Source of the DNA: Flavobacterium hungaricum
Lineage (GTDB): Bacteria > Bacteroidota > Bacteroidia > Flavobacteriales > Flavobacteriaceae
Reading direction: 5' to 3'
Assembly (NCBI RefSeq): GCF_015182285.1
Contig: NZ_PRDM01000001.1
Coordinates: 186,001-250,000, forward strand
Length of the DNA stretch: 64,000 nucleotides
Part shown: piece by piece, positions 26,118 through 34,043 of the stretch
Layout: every line of letters begins with the position of its first letter
Numbering within the stretch: the first letter of the stretch is position 1
Notes under the pieces: model-generated
What the model was told of the DNA's origin: nothing
Database searches by the model: none
Seen by the model: only the letters and a program-made list of their open reading frames with translations
Program-made: the position numbers and the translations under genes

Positions 26118-26369
26118 ATGAAATCCTTTTTTACAAGACAGACTGAGCCTTTTGTGTATCACAAGAATTATCTGCTATTGCAGAAAAGATGGGCAGAAAA
26201 AATGAAGAGAGTCACAGATGGGCTCTCTAAAACAAAACTGATCTGGGGACTTCTGTTCTTTACGGTTTTGACATCGGGTTATTTAATTTATAACCTGTAT
26301 AGGACATTTTATAAAGAAGCTGAGGTTTCAACAGCTTCAAAAATTAAGACAATCAATTTAAAAAACTAA
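26118..26369 (+). CDS. traL: Conjugative transfer protein TraL
   Basis: 83 aa. A basic N-terminal half (QKRWAEKMKRVTDGLSKTKL) is followed by one membrane helix (residues 47-66, GLLFFTVLTSGYLIYNLY) and a short tail. Length, topology and position between traK and traM match the small TraL proteins of Bacteroidetes elements. The exact role in the channel is unknown. Confidence 0.78.
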   Translation: MKSFFTRQTEPFVYHKNYLLLQKRWAEKMKRVTDGLSKTKLIWGLLFFTVLTSGYLIYNLYRTFYKEAEVSTASKIKTINLKN

Positions 26370-26373
26370 AATT

Positions 26374-27663
26374 ATGCAAGAGAAAACATTATCTCCAAAG
26401 GAATCTAAAAAGAGAAAGATGCTTTTAATGCTGCCTCTTATAGCATTTCCATTTCTCACATTCTTATTTTATTCATTAGGCGGCGGAAGAATGGAATCCA
26501 AGATGGCAGGGAACGACGAAAGGAAAGGATTCAATTTTCATCTGCCGCTGCCTAAATTTAAAGAAGATTCAGCACTGGATAAGATGAGCTATTACGATCA
26601 GGCAGCAGTTGATTCGATAAAACTGCGCGAGCAGATAAAAAAAGATCCTAACTATATTGATAATAAAGTCTCGGAAGATAAAGCAGATTCTTTTTCCACA
26701 AGTGATTTTGAATCCCGGATGCTTCCAAAAAACAGATCAGCTTTTAATTCTCAGTCTTTTCAGGACCGCAATGAACAGAAAGTTTATGAAAAGCTGAGGG
26801 CTCTTGAAAACATAATCAGCCAGCCTGCTGTCCCTCCTTACGGTCAGGACATGAGGGAATTTGAAAATTACGGCACTTCTCGTGGAGAATCGGAAGAGAT
26901 TAAAAAACTTGAAGGGCTAATGTCGACGATGAGCACGCCCCAGGAACCTGATCCGGAACTTCAGCAATTAGGCGGCATGCTGGAAAATATTTTGGATATA
27001 CAGCATCCGCAGCGCGTGCAGGAAAGGCTTAAACAAACATCTGAGAGCAAAAAAGGCAAAATATATTCAGTGCAGAAAAAAGAAGCAGAGAATAACATAA
27101 GCTCACTTCAGCGGAATGCCGATTGGCAGACCTCTTTGAAAACAAATGAATTTTATTCTCTGGACGACGCGCAGCCTGCTGAAGAAATACAAAATTCTAT
27201 TGAAGCAGTTGTGCATCAGACGCAGACTATTGTCAATGGCTCGGTGGTTAAATTAAGACTCACGAATGATATTTTTCTCCAAGGAACAATGATACCCAGA
27301 AATACTTTTCTGTATGGTATGGCGTCTTTAAAAGGAGAGAGACTGGAGGTAAAAATCACAAACATCCAGTACAATAATTCGATATTTCCCGTCGAGCTGG
27401 CAGTCTATGATTTGGACGGGATTGACGGTATCTATATTCCCGGAGCGATTAACAGGGATGTGGCTAAAGCATCTGCCGATCGTTCTATCCAGACACTCGG
27501 TCTTACCGGGATTTCGGATTCTTGGGGTGTACAGGCCGCAGGTATGGGCATCGAGGCAGCCAAAAGTCTGATGAGCAAAAAGGTAAAACTCATAAAAGTG
27601 GTTGTAAAGGCAGGGTATCAGGTGCTGCTGTATGACGAAAAGCAAAAGAATTTAAAACCTTAA
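26374..27663 (+). CDS. traM: Conjugative transfer protein TraM (VirB10-like)
   Basis: 429 aa. One N-terminal membrane helix (residues 17-33) is followed by a long disordered, Glu/Gln/Pro-rich stretch (residues 50-270). The compact C-terminal domain has the conserved TraM segment TIVNGSVVKLRLTNDIFLQGTMIPRNTFLYG, then INRDVAKASADRSIQTLGLTG. This is the VirB10/TrbI analogue that bridges the inner and outer membranes. It starts 4 bp after traL, and traN follows after 12 bp. Confidence 0.92.
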   Translation: MQEKTLSPKESKKRKMLLMLPLIAFPFLTFLFYSLGGGRMESKMAGNDERKGFNFHLPLPKFKEDSALDKMSYYDQAAVDSIKLREQIKKDPNYIDNKVSEDKADSFSTSDFESRMLPKNRSAFNSQSFQDRNEQKVYEKLRALENIISQPAVPPYGQDMREFENYGTSRGESEEIKKLEGLMSTMSTPQEPDPELQQLGGMLENILDIQHPQRVQERLKQTSESKKGKIYSVQKKEAENNISSLQRNADWQTSLKTNEFYSLDDAQPAEEIQNSIEAVVHQTQTIVNGSVVKLRLTNDIFLQGTMIPRNTFLYGMASLKGERLEVKITNIQYNNSIFPVELAVYDLDGIDGIYIPGAINRDVAKASADRSIQTLGLTGISDSWGVQAAGMGIEAAKSLMSKKVKLIKVVVKAGYQVLLYDEKQKNLKP

Positions 27664-27675
27664 AAGAGAGAAAAT

Positions 27676-28539
27676 ATGAAAAGAGCGAATTATTTGTTTT
27701 TAATCAGCTTACTGCTGGTTTGTGTTTCAGTTAATCCACAGTCAAACGCAAAGGAAACTGCCTTTTACGAAGACCAGTATAAAAATCTACAAGTAGGTTT
27801 TTCTAAAACCACAAGTATTATTTTTCCCTATACAATCAAGAGCATAGATAAAGGAAGCGCAGAAGTTCTTGTCCAGAAAGCAAAGGGAGTTGAGAATATA
27901 CTACTTGTAAAAGCTGCTAAACAGCATTTTATCCAGACCAATCTGACAGTTGTAACATCTGACGGGAAATTGTACGTTTTTGTACTGAATTATGACGATT
28001 CGTGCCCTGACTTAAATTTTAAGGCTGAAAATGCAGTGGCTGCAAGCAGGGACGTGCTGTTTTCTTTAGAAAACGAAAATCAGAAAAGAACGGAACAGTG
28101 TGCTTGGGCTGCGTATTCCAAAAAGAAAAAAATAAGTGGTCTAAAAAAATCAAAGTATCAGATCAGACTGGAGGTGAACGGCATTTTTATCCAGCAGAAT
28201 GTTTTGTATCTGCGTGTTGTTTTTGAAAACAAATCAAAGATTAACTACGATATTGATCAGTTTCGTTTTTTTATCAGGGATAAGAGAAAATCAAAACGTA
28301 CCGCGTCGCAGGAAATTGAATTGGAGCCTTTGTATGCAACTTCATCATCTCCTGTAATTCCTTATAAATCTGAAATAATAAAAGTCTATGCGCTGGAGAA
28401 ATTTACTATACCTGAGAATAAGTATCTAACAATTCAGATGATTGAAAAAAACGGCGGAAGACATTTGGAAGTAGATATAAATAATAATCTGACTGACCTG
28501 GTTTTTCCGATTTCCGAATTAAGCAGTGACACTTTTTAA
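27676..28539 (+). CDS. traN: Conjugative transfer protein TraN (DUF4138, VirB9-like)
   Basis: 287 aa. The signal peptide ends near NPQSNA. The DUF4138 pattern is visible: FSKTTSIIFPYTIKSIDKGSAEVLVQKA… NILLVKAAKQHFIQTNLTVVTSDGKLYVF, then the C-terminal beta domain (LEVNGIFIQQNVLYLRVVFENKSKINYDIDQFRFFI). TraN is the VirB9 analogue in the outer-membrane core complex. It is the last canonical tra gene of the operon in this window; homologues of traO-traQ are not seen here. Confidence 0.92.
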   Translation: MKRANYLFLISLLLVCVSVNPQSNAKETAFYEDQYKNLQVGFSKTTSIIFPYTIKSIDKGSAEVLVQKAKGVENILLVKAAKQHFIQTNLTVVTSDGKLYVFVLNYDDSCPDLNFKAENAVAASRDVLFSLENENQKRTEQCAWAAYSKKKKISGLKKSKYQIRLEVNGIFIQQNVLYLRVVFENKSKINYDIDQFRFFIRDKRKSKRTASQEIELEPLYATSSSPVIPYKSEIIKVYALEKFTIPENKYLTIQMIEKNGGRHLEVDINNNLTDLVFPISELSSDTF

Positions 28540-28554
28540 GCTTTAAAATAAATT

Positions 28555-29709
28555 ATGATAATCAATTTAGCTGACACTGAAATGATGCTGTCGTTTGCTG
28601 AGGAAATGGCTTATAACGGTCATCGATTTGCCGCCTTTAATACCGATGAGGTAACTGATACCGACACAATTGAGTTTTTTAGAAACCCATTGGATGCGAA
28701 GGAGTACTGTCTGGTTATGACCAATGATGCGAATTATTTTCAGAGCCTGCCGGTTGAATCAGTTATTGATGATTTACGAGCAGTTTTAGAGAGCGGAATT
28801 AATACATCCGATAATGAAGCTTTTGAGCTTAATGGATTTGCTAAGCTATTTAGGGAGAGCAAAGAAATATTAGATAACAACTTAAATACAAATATTATGA
28901 ATCAGAAAAATTTTGAATTCCTGAAAGACCAGCTGAAATACACTGGTTTTGGAGAGACGTTTGATGCTGAACTTAGAGAGAAAATGATGAAAGGTGATCA
29001 GGATTTTAAAATCATGCATACCGGCATTATGAACAATGGTGTTCCAAATAAAGATATCCTAACTGTAGATTTAAATTTCAAAAAATCTGAGCAGACAGAT
29101 ATGTACTTTTTTAATTCCTATCACGTCAATCTGCAGAAAGAAGAGAACAAGCCTGGTCTGGAACACACCTTTTACATCAACAAAGACAGCGCCAGTATTA
29201 CAATGAAAGAGGCTTATAATTTGATGGAAGGCAGATCTGTCAATAAAGATCTTAAAAATAAAGAAGGGGAGAGCTACAATTGCTGGTTAAAAATGAACTT
29301 CAAAGAATCAGATTCTCAGGGAAATTTTAAACTCAATCAATACCATCAGAACTACGGGTATGATCTGGAAGCAAGTCTGGCAAAACATTCAATCAAGGAA
29401 CTGAATACTCCGAAGTATAAAGAAGACCTTTTGAATTCGCTAAAGAAAGGAAACCTTCAGTCGGCGACTTTTGTTGTCGGCGGTACTGAAAGTAAAATGT
29501 ATGTGGAGGCAAATCCCCAGTTTAAGACTGTTAATTTTTATGATGAAAATTTACAAAGAATTAATCATCGAGAGAGCAAGGAAGAAAAAAAGGCTGAATC
29601 TCAAAAAGAATCAGTATCTAAAGATCAAAAAAAAAATCTAGATTCTGATGAAGGTGATTCAGGGAGGAAAGATAATAAAGTAAAGAAAAGAAAAATTCCT
29701 TCACTTTAA
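28555..29709 (+). CDS. Conserved ICE protein, two domains, function unknown
   Basis: 384 aa. Residues 1-112 form one unit (FAEEMAYNGHRFAAFNTDE… VESVIDDLRAVLESG). Residues 113-350 form a second unit that begins with its own Met (MNQKNFEFLKDQLKYTGFGE) and contains the recurring pattern ITMKEAYNLMEGRSVNKDL, then YGYDLEASLAKHSIKEL, then EANPQFKTVNFYDEN. The second unit looks like a stand-alone gene known from other Bacteroidetes ICEs (DUF3945-like in style), so this may be a fusion. The C-terminal 45 residues are a Lys/Glu/Ser-rich disordered tail. No membrane segment. It lies 15 bp after traN and is probably co-transcribed. Confidence 0.6.
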   Translation: MIINLADTEMMLSFAEEMAYNGHRFAAFNTDEVTDTDTIEFFRNPLDAKEYCLVMTNDANYFQSLPVESVIDDLRAVLESGINTSDNEAFELNGFAKLFRESKEILDNNLNTNIMNQKNFEFLKDQLKYTGFGETFDAELREKMMKGDQDFKIMHTGIMNNGVPNKDILTVDLNFKKSEQTDMYFFNSYHVNLQKEENKPGLEHTFYINKDSASITMKEAYNLMEGRSVNKDLKNKEGESYNCWLKMNFKESDSQGNFKLNQYHQNYGYDLEASLAKHSIKELNTPKYKEDLLNSLKKGNLQSATFVVGGTESKMYVEANPQFKTVNFYDENLQRINHRESKEEKKAESQKESVSKDQKKNLDSDEGDSGRKDNKVKKRKIPSL

Positions 29710-29714
29710 AAGTT

Positions 29715-30017
29715 ATGGAAAAATTAAAGCCTTTATCGGATTTTTTCACCGCAATAGAGAATGATTACCGGATTAGTCCGATGCATATTGCCATTTATGC
29801 AGCTCTATTACAATTTAGATCCGTTAAGGGCTTTATTAATCCAATTTTTGTATTCAGCTCGGAGATTATTGTTATTGCAAAAGTTTCTTCAGCAAATACG
29901 TATCATAAATGTGTCCAGGAACTTCATCAGTATGGATACATAAAGTATAGCCCATCTTTTAAAAAAAATCGTGGCAGTGAAGTATATTTTTTGTTTTCAG
30001 CTGATGCGGACATCTAA
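29715..30017 (+). CDS. Small winged-helix-like protein A
   Basis: 100 aa, no named family. The central pattern (PMHIAIYAALLQF… EIIVIAKVSSANTYHKCVQELHQYGYIKYSPSF… SEVYF) reads as a winged helix: three helices, then a beta wing with Gly-Tyr-Ile-Lys-Tyr. The gene at 30315 repeats this design (HLAILTAILTL… TYHKYLKQLQDLGYIKYMPSY… SEVEL), so the two are paralogues. It lies 5 bp after the preceding ICE gene. DNA binding is likely; a role in ICE replication or excision control would fit the position. Confidence 0.65.
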   Translation: MEKLKPLSDFFTAIENDYRISPMHIAIYAALLQFRSVKGFINPIFVFSSEIIVIAKVSSANTYHKCVQELHQYGYIKYSPSFKKNRGSEVYFLFSADADI

Positions 30018-30052
30018 AGATTCTGCAATTAATAATTTTATGAAATTGTACT

Positions 30053-30328
30053 ATGAATGAAATTGTAACCAAAGAAGATCTGAGACAGTTTGGTCTTCTT
30101 CTATTAGATAAAATACAGGCTGTATTTAAAGATAAGGATTCTGGACGGAAAGAACCTTTGGAACCAGAGTGGTTAAAAAGTAAAGCTGTCAGGAAACTGC
30201 TTGATATTTCTGCAGGTTCAGTTCAAAATCTTCGAATGACACAGAAAGTCCGTTTCAAAAAAGTGCTTGGCTCGTACTACTACAATAAAGAAGATCTGCT
30301 AAAACTTTTCAAAGATGAGTCAAATTAA
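30053..30328 (+). CDS. Helix-turn-helix protein, excisionase-like
   Basis: 91 aa. An N-terminal helix is followed by WLKSKAVRKLLDISAGSVQNLRMTQKVRFKKVLGSYYYNKEDLLKLF. This is the winged MerR/excisionase-type HTH found in small ICE proteins such as the Xis2-type proteins of CTnDOT. The location one gene from the integrase supports a part in excision. It overlaps the next gene by 14 bp. No domain other than the HTH is visible. Confidence 0.7.
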   Translation: MNEIVTKEDLRQFGLLLLDKIQAVFKDKDSGRKEPLEPEWLKSKAVRKLLDISAGSVQNLRMTQKVRFKKVLGSYYYNKEDLLKLFKDESN

Positions 30329-30632
30329 TAATATAAGCGAACACCAAGTAATAGATTGCTTATCTGTTTATATGGATGATCCGCAGCTCAACGTTTGGCA
30401 TTTGGCTATTTTAACAGCAATTCTAACTTTGGGATATAGGCAGGGAGAAAGGCAGAGAATTAAAGTCAGCCGTCGCAAGCTCATGTTATTGTCACATATC
30501 AATACACTGCCCACTTATCATAAATATTTGAAACAACTTCAGGATTTGGGCTATATTAAGTATATGCCTTCTTATCATCCTGATTATAGAAGTGAAGTTG
30601 AATTATATCAAAAGAGGTTATCTCATAATTGA
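30315..30632 (+). CDS. Small winged-helix-like protein B
   Basis: 105 aa, paralogue of the gene at 29715 (shared TYHKxxxxL…GYIKYxPSY…SEV). The N-terminal 25 residues differ (ISEHQVIDCLSVYMDDPQ), and the region between the helices is more basic (RQRIKVSRRKLMLLSHIN). It overlaps the HTH gene by 14 bp, so the three are translated together. The stop codon lies inside the terminator stem. It is probably a DNA-binding regulator or accessory factor for integration and excision. Confidence 0.65.
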   Translation: MSQINNISEHQVIDCLSVYMDDPQLNVWHLAILTAILTLGYRQGERQRIKVSRRKLMLLSHINTLPTYHKYLKQLQDLGYIKYMPSYHPDYRSEVELYQKRLSHN

Positions 30633-30649
30633 GATAACCTCTTTCTTTT
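30611..30649 (+). terminator. Terminator of the tra/regulator operon
   Basis: AAAGAGGTTATCTCA (30611-30625) and TGAGATAACCTCTTT (30630-30644) form a perfect 15-bp stem with a 4-base loop, followed by CTTTTT. The stop codon (30630-30632) is within the stem. It separates the rightward operon from the convergent integrase. Confidence 0.85.
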
Positions 30650-30677
30650 TATATCAAATTATTTTAGAGATTATATT

Positions 30678-31991
30678 CTAAGAGGATGGTATCTTATATT
30701 TCTCTTTAATGAATTCTAATTCATTCTCCAGTCTAATCAGTGCTGTTAGATCTTCCTGTGACATTTCAGTTTTTTCAGGGTGTAGCCTTTTATTAAGCAA
30801 TGTCATTTCCCGGCCTATAGTAGCCTGCTCTGTAATAGCGTAAGATTCTGTCTGTTTGACTGATGAATGTCCGAGCATTTCCTTTACTACATTAATGGGG
30901 ACGTTATTGTTCAATGTTACAGTACTTCCAAATGTCCTGCGTGCCATATGCGTATTGAGCGTGAATGGAAAACCGCATAGAGATGCAATTTCTTTAAGGT
31001 ATTCATTCATTTTCTGATTAGAAGAAACCGGCAGTACAGTTCCACGCTTAAGACAAAGCGGATGATCTTTGTATTTTTCTAGAATTTCGATCGCCTTTGG
31101 AAGAAGCGGGATTCTTGCCGTAGAATTTGTCTTCTGCCTCTCAGATAAAATCCACTGATTTCCGTCAACGCCATCTTTTATGTCAGCTTTCCGGAGCTGA
31201 AATGCATCAATATAAGCAAGTCCTGTGTAGCACTGGAAAACAAAAATATCACGAACGGTATTAAGCCGGTCAGTAGAAAATTGGCGTCTTTCCAGTTCAG
31301 CCAATTCTTTTGCAGATATAGGCTTCTTTACAATTTTAGTTTTCTTTCCTTTAAAATTCTTAAATGGATCTTTAATTATGATTTCTTTATCGATGGCTCG
31401 TATTACAATTTTCTTGAAATTGGAAATATATTTAAGTGTGGTATTATTTGCACATTTCCTTACGGTACGAAGATAGAATTCAAAGTCTTTTATGAATTCA
31501 AAATTTAAATCAGCAAATTCAATATCACTGTTATTGTATTTAGATTTAATAAAAGCCGTTACGTGATTTTTAGTAATATTGAATCTCTCCAGTGTGGCTT
31601 CAGTATATCCGTTGCCGATCAGGGCTTTCAATTCATCATTGTGTTTTTGAAATTCTTCAAGTACCCTTGCTCTGGGAGTTATTCTTCCCATGACATGATC
31701 CATAATCTTTTGGGAAGTTATGGGTTTTCCGGTGTACATAATTTCGGATTTGATTTCATGGATTTTCGCAGTGAGTGAATCCAGGAAAAAGTTCAGCGAC
31801 TTGGCATCTTCTTTTGTGCCTGTTGCTCTTTCGGTTTTCTTGTTCCAGCGCTCAGTGTCCCACTGGCGTCTGGTGGATGCTTCTTTTGGGATTCCGTCAA
31901 CGGTTATCCTGAAATAGACACTTCTAATGTTACTCTCATTGTGTCGGGGTGCTTTCAAAAAGAAAATCAACCCAAAGCTGTTCTCTAGCAT
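30678..31991 (-). CDS. int: Tyrosine integrase of the ICE
   Basis: 437 aa. An N-terminal arm-binding region (residues 1-90) and a core-binding domain (about 105-205) are followed by the catalytic domain. Lys287, His348 (HMARR), Arg351, His375 (LGHSS) and Tyr384 (TESYA) are in place. The first catalytic arginine is missing: the site reads TGLA259YID. As I recall, IntDOT of CTnDOT likewise lacks this Arg (serine there), so this is a family trait, not damage. The gene starts about 290 bp from tRNA-Ser, pointing into the element. It should catalyse integration at, and excision from, the tRNA end. Confidence 0.93.
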   Translation of the reverse strand: MLENSFGLIFFLKAPRHNESNIRSVYFRITVDGIPKEASTRRQWDTERWNKKTERATGTKEDAKSLNFFLDSLTAKIHEIKSEIMYTGKPITSQKIMDHVMGRITPRARVLEEFQKHNDELKALIGNGYTEATLERFNITKNHVTAFIKSKYNNSDIEFADLNFEFIKDFEFYLRTVRKCANNTTLKYISNFKKIVIRAIDKEIIIKDPFKNFKGKKTKIVKKPISAKELAELERRQFSTDRLNTVRDIFVFQCYTGLAYIDAFQLRKADIKDGVDGNQWILSERQKTNSTARIPLLPKAIEILEKYKDHPLCLKRGTVLPVSSNQKMNEYLKEIASLCGFPFTLNTHMARRTFGSTVTLNNNVPINVVKEMLGHSSVKQTESYAITEQATIGREMTLLNKRLHPEKTEMSQEDLTALIRLENELEFIKEKYKIPSS

Positions 31992-32089
31992 AATTCAACT
32001 TATTAGATTAGTAAATGTAGAATTATAACCTCATTTAAACAAGATGTAAACGTGCTTAACCCCTTTGATATCGGGACTTAAGATGAAAT

Positions 32090-32139
32090 TTTGTGGCGCA
32101 ACTTCGAACTTTAAAAATGCGCCACGAATGCGCCACAAA
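32090..32139. repeat. Integrase arm-site-like repeats between int and tRNA-Ser
   Basis: TTTGTGGCGCA (32090-32100) is a perfect inverted copy of TGCGCCACAAA (32129-32139). A further direct copy TGCGCCAC lies at 32118-32125. Repeated short sites next to an integrase and its attachment site are typical arm-type binding sites. The core att site itself, presumably near the tRNA 3' end, cannot be fixed because the other end of the element is outside the window. Confidence 0.5.
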
Positions 32140-32184
32140 GTTTTTGTTCGATTTTATAAATATTGAAAAATGGTATAAAAGAAA

Positions 32185-32216
32185 AAACCCTGCAAATCGT
32201 TGGATTTGCAGGGTTT
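32185..32216 (-). terminator. Terminator downstream of tRNA-Ser
   Basis: AAACCCTGCAAATC (32185-32198) pairs perfectly with GATTTGCAGGGTTT (32203-32216). On the minus strand the stem ends in TTTTTT. It lies 66 bp past the tRNA 3' end. Confidence 0.8.
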
Positions 32217-32282
32217 ACCGCTCTTTTTGGCCTTTTTTGAAAACTTTGAACATCTTGTTTTTCCTTTGTTTTCGGGCCTTCG

Positions 32283-32367
32283 CGGAGAAAGAGGGATTCG
32301 AACCCCCGGACCTGTTACAGTCAACAGTTTTCAAGACTGCCGCATTCGACCGCTCTGCCATTTCTCC
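32283..32367 (-). tRNA. tRNA-Ser (anticodon UGA)
   Basis: 85 nt on the minus strand. The acceptor stem GGAGAAA (32367-32361) pairs with TTTCTCC (32290-32284), with G as discriminator. The anticodon loop is CTTGAAA, giving anticodon UGA. A long variable arm, typical of serine tRNAs, precedes the T arm with GGTTCGAAT. CCA is not encoded. The 3' end faces the integrase and is the likely ICE integration site. Confidence 0.95.
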
Positions 32368-32507
32368 AGTATGTCGCTCTCGTTATCTGATTGCGAGTGC
32401 AAATATAAGACGCTTTTTCGGTTCTCAAAACTTTTTCAGCGCTTTTTTTTAGTTATTTTTCAACTGTCTAATTATCAGTATTTCGGAAATAGATATTTTT
32501 GAAGAAA

Positions 32508-32906
32508 CTAGGCTTCGTCATCTAAAATCGGTACTGGTTTCTTGTTTTCGTCTACCGCTACAAACGAAAAAGTTCCAGAAACTACCGTCTCACGAAGTTC
32601 AGAATACATCTGCTCCATAAAAATGTCTACGTGAATTTTACAGCTCGTTCTTCCAACACTGTCTACTTTTGCTACTAATTCGATTAAAGTTCCTGCAGGA
32701 ATTGCTTTTTTAAAGTCAATCTGCCCCGTAGAAATCGTGACCATTTTTTTGCGGCTGAAACGCGTGGCGCAGATAAAAGCTACTTCATCCATTAAATGAA
32801 GTGCAGTTCCGCCAAATAAAGTGTCGTAATGATTAGTTGTGCTTGGGAAAACAGCTTTAAAAATGCGTGTTTCAGATTTTATAATTCGTTCTTCTATTGT
32901 ACCCAT
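32508..32906 (-). CDS. Acyl-CoA thioesterase, hotdog fold (YciA-like)
   Basis: 132 aa. The hotdog thioesterase pattern is clear: NHYDTLFGGTALHLMDEVAFICATRFSRKKMVTIS at residues 22-56, with Asn, Asp and Gly-Gly at the usual places, then IDFKKAIPAGTLIELVAKV. It hydrolyses acyl-CoA esters in the cytosol; chain-length preference is not readable. It begins one base before the ribBA stop and belongs to the same leftward run. It is the first protein gene on the chromosomal side of the tRNA. Confidence 0.88.
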   Translation of the reverse strand: MGTIEERIIKSETRIFKAVFPSTTNHYDTLFGGTALHLMDEVAFICATRFSRKKMVTISTGQIDFKKAIPAGTLIELVAKVDSVGRTSCKIHVDIFMEQMYSELRETVVSGTFSFVAVDENKKPVPILDDEA

Positions 32907-32907
32907 A

Positions 32908-34041
32908 TTAGTAGTTTACGTATTCCGTTATTTCAAGGCCGTAACCAATCATACCTACGCGTTTAGTCTGTTCGGTATTAGAAACCAATCTGATTTTAGA
33001 AATATCAATATCATGAAGAATCTGGGCTCCAATTCCGTAATCTTTGCTGTCAATAATAACTTTAGGAGCTTTTAACGTGCCTTGTGACTGAAGTGATTTA
33101 AGTTCAGAAATTCTGTTTAAAAGATTTACTGCCGTCATATCCTGATTGATAAAAATAACAGCTCCTTTTCCGTTTTCATTGATTACTTTAAACATATCGT
33201 CCAATTGTTGTTCTGCATTATTGGTTAGAGTGCCTAATAAATCATTGTTTACCTGCGAAGAGTGAATTCTCGTTAAGATTGGTTCGCCCAAATTCCAGGT
33301 TCCTTTGGTTAGCGCAATATGTATTTGTTTGTTGGTGGTTTGTTCGTAAGCTCTTAATCTAAAAGTTCCAAAACGGGTTTCAATATCAAAATCTTCTTTT
33401 TTAATGATTAAGCTGTCGTGCTGCATTCTGTAAGCAACTAAATCTTCAATAGAAACCAATTTCAAATTGAATTTTGTAGCCACTTTAATCAATTCCGGCA
33501 GGCGAGACATTGTTCCGTCTTCATTCAGGATTTCACAGATTACTCCTGCAGGTTTAAATCCTGCTAAACGAGCAAAATCAATGGCAGCTTCTGTATGTCC
33601 GGTTCTTCTTAAAACACCTCCTTGTTTGGCAATAAGCGGAAAAATATGACCAGGACGAGCCAGATCGTGAGGTTTGGTGTTAGGATCAACCAAAGCTTCG
33701 ACTGTTTTAGAGCGGTCTGCAGCAGAAATACCTGTTGTTACCCCATTTCCTTTTAAGTCGATTGAAACTGTAAAAGCAGTTTCCATATGATCCGTATTAT
33801 TAGTAACCATAGCGCGAAGATCCAATTCTTTACAACGGCTTTCTGTAAGTGGTGTACAGATCAAACCGCGGCCGTGAGTTGCCATAAAGTTAATCATCTC
33901 AGGAGTTACTTTTTCGGCAGCAGCCAAAAAATCACCCTCATTTTCGCGATCTTCATCATCGACTACAATGATAACTTTACCTTGACGAATATCTTCTATA
34001 GCTTCTTCAATGGTGTTCAATTGTATTTTAGTTGTTGACAT
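32908..34041 (-). CDS. ribB: RibBA: DHBP synthase with degenerate GTP cyclohydrolase II domain
   Basis: 377 aa. Residues 1-206 form an intact 3,4-dihydroxy-2-butanone-4-phosphate synthase: DDEDRENEGD (28-37), RPGHIFPL (129-136), RTGHTEAAIDFARLAG (146-161). The C-terminal domain is shaped like GTP cyclohydrolase II, but the zinc ligands are gone. Where the enzyme has HSECLTGD…RCDCG, this protein reads HSSQVNND…LTNNAEQ (residues 260-278), with no cysteine. The catalytic EGRGIGL-type segment is also lost (residues 291-310). It probably supplies only the riboflavin C4 unit, and a separate RibA must exist elsewhere. The retained domain may be structural. Confidence 0.9.
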   Translation of the reverse strand: MSTTKIQLNTIEEAIEDIRQGKVIIVVDDEDRENEGDFLAAAEKVTPEMINFMATHGRGLICTPLTESRCKELDLRAMVTNNTDHMETAFTVSIDLKGNGVTTGISAADRSKTVEALVDPNTKPHDLARPGHIFPLIAKQGGVLRRTGHTEAAIDFARLAGFKPAGVICEILNEDGTMSRLPELIKVATKFNLKLVSIEDLVAYRMQHDSLIIKKEDFDIETRFGTFRLRAYEQTTNKQIHIALTKGTWNLGEPILTRIHSSQVNNDLLGTLTNNAEQQLDDMFKVINENGKGAVIFINQDMTAVNLLNRISELKSLQSQGTLKAPKVIIDSKDYGIGAQILHDIDISKIRLVSNTEQTKRVGMIGYGLEITEYVNY

Positions 34042-34043
34042 AA

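Noticed and set aside
32185..32216. Terminator as the ICE att core
   Set aside because: It is a good hairpin with a T tract in tRNA orientation and no second copy exists in the window; evidence for an att role is lacking.
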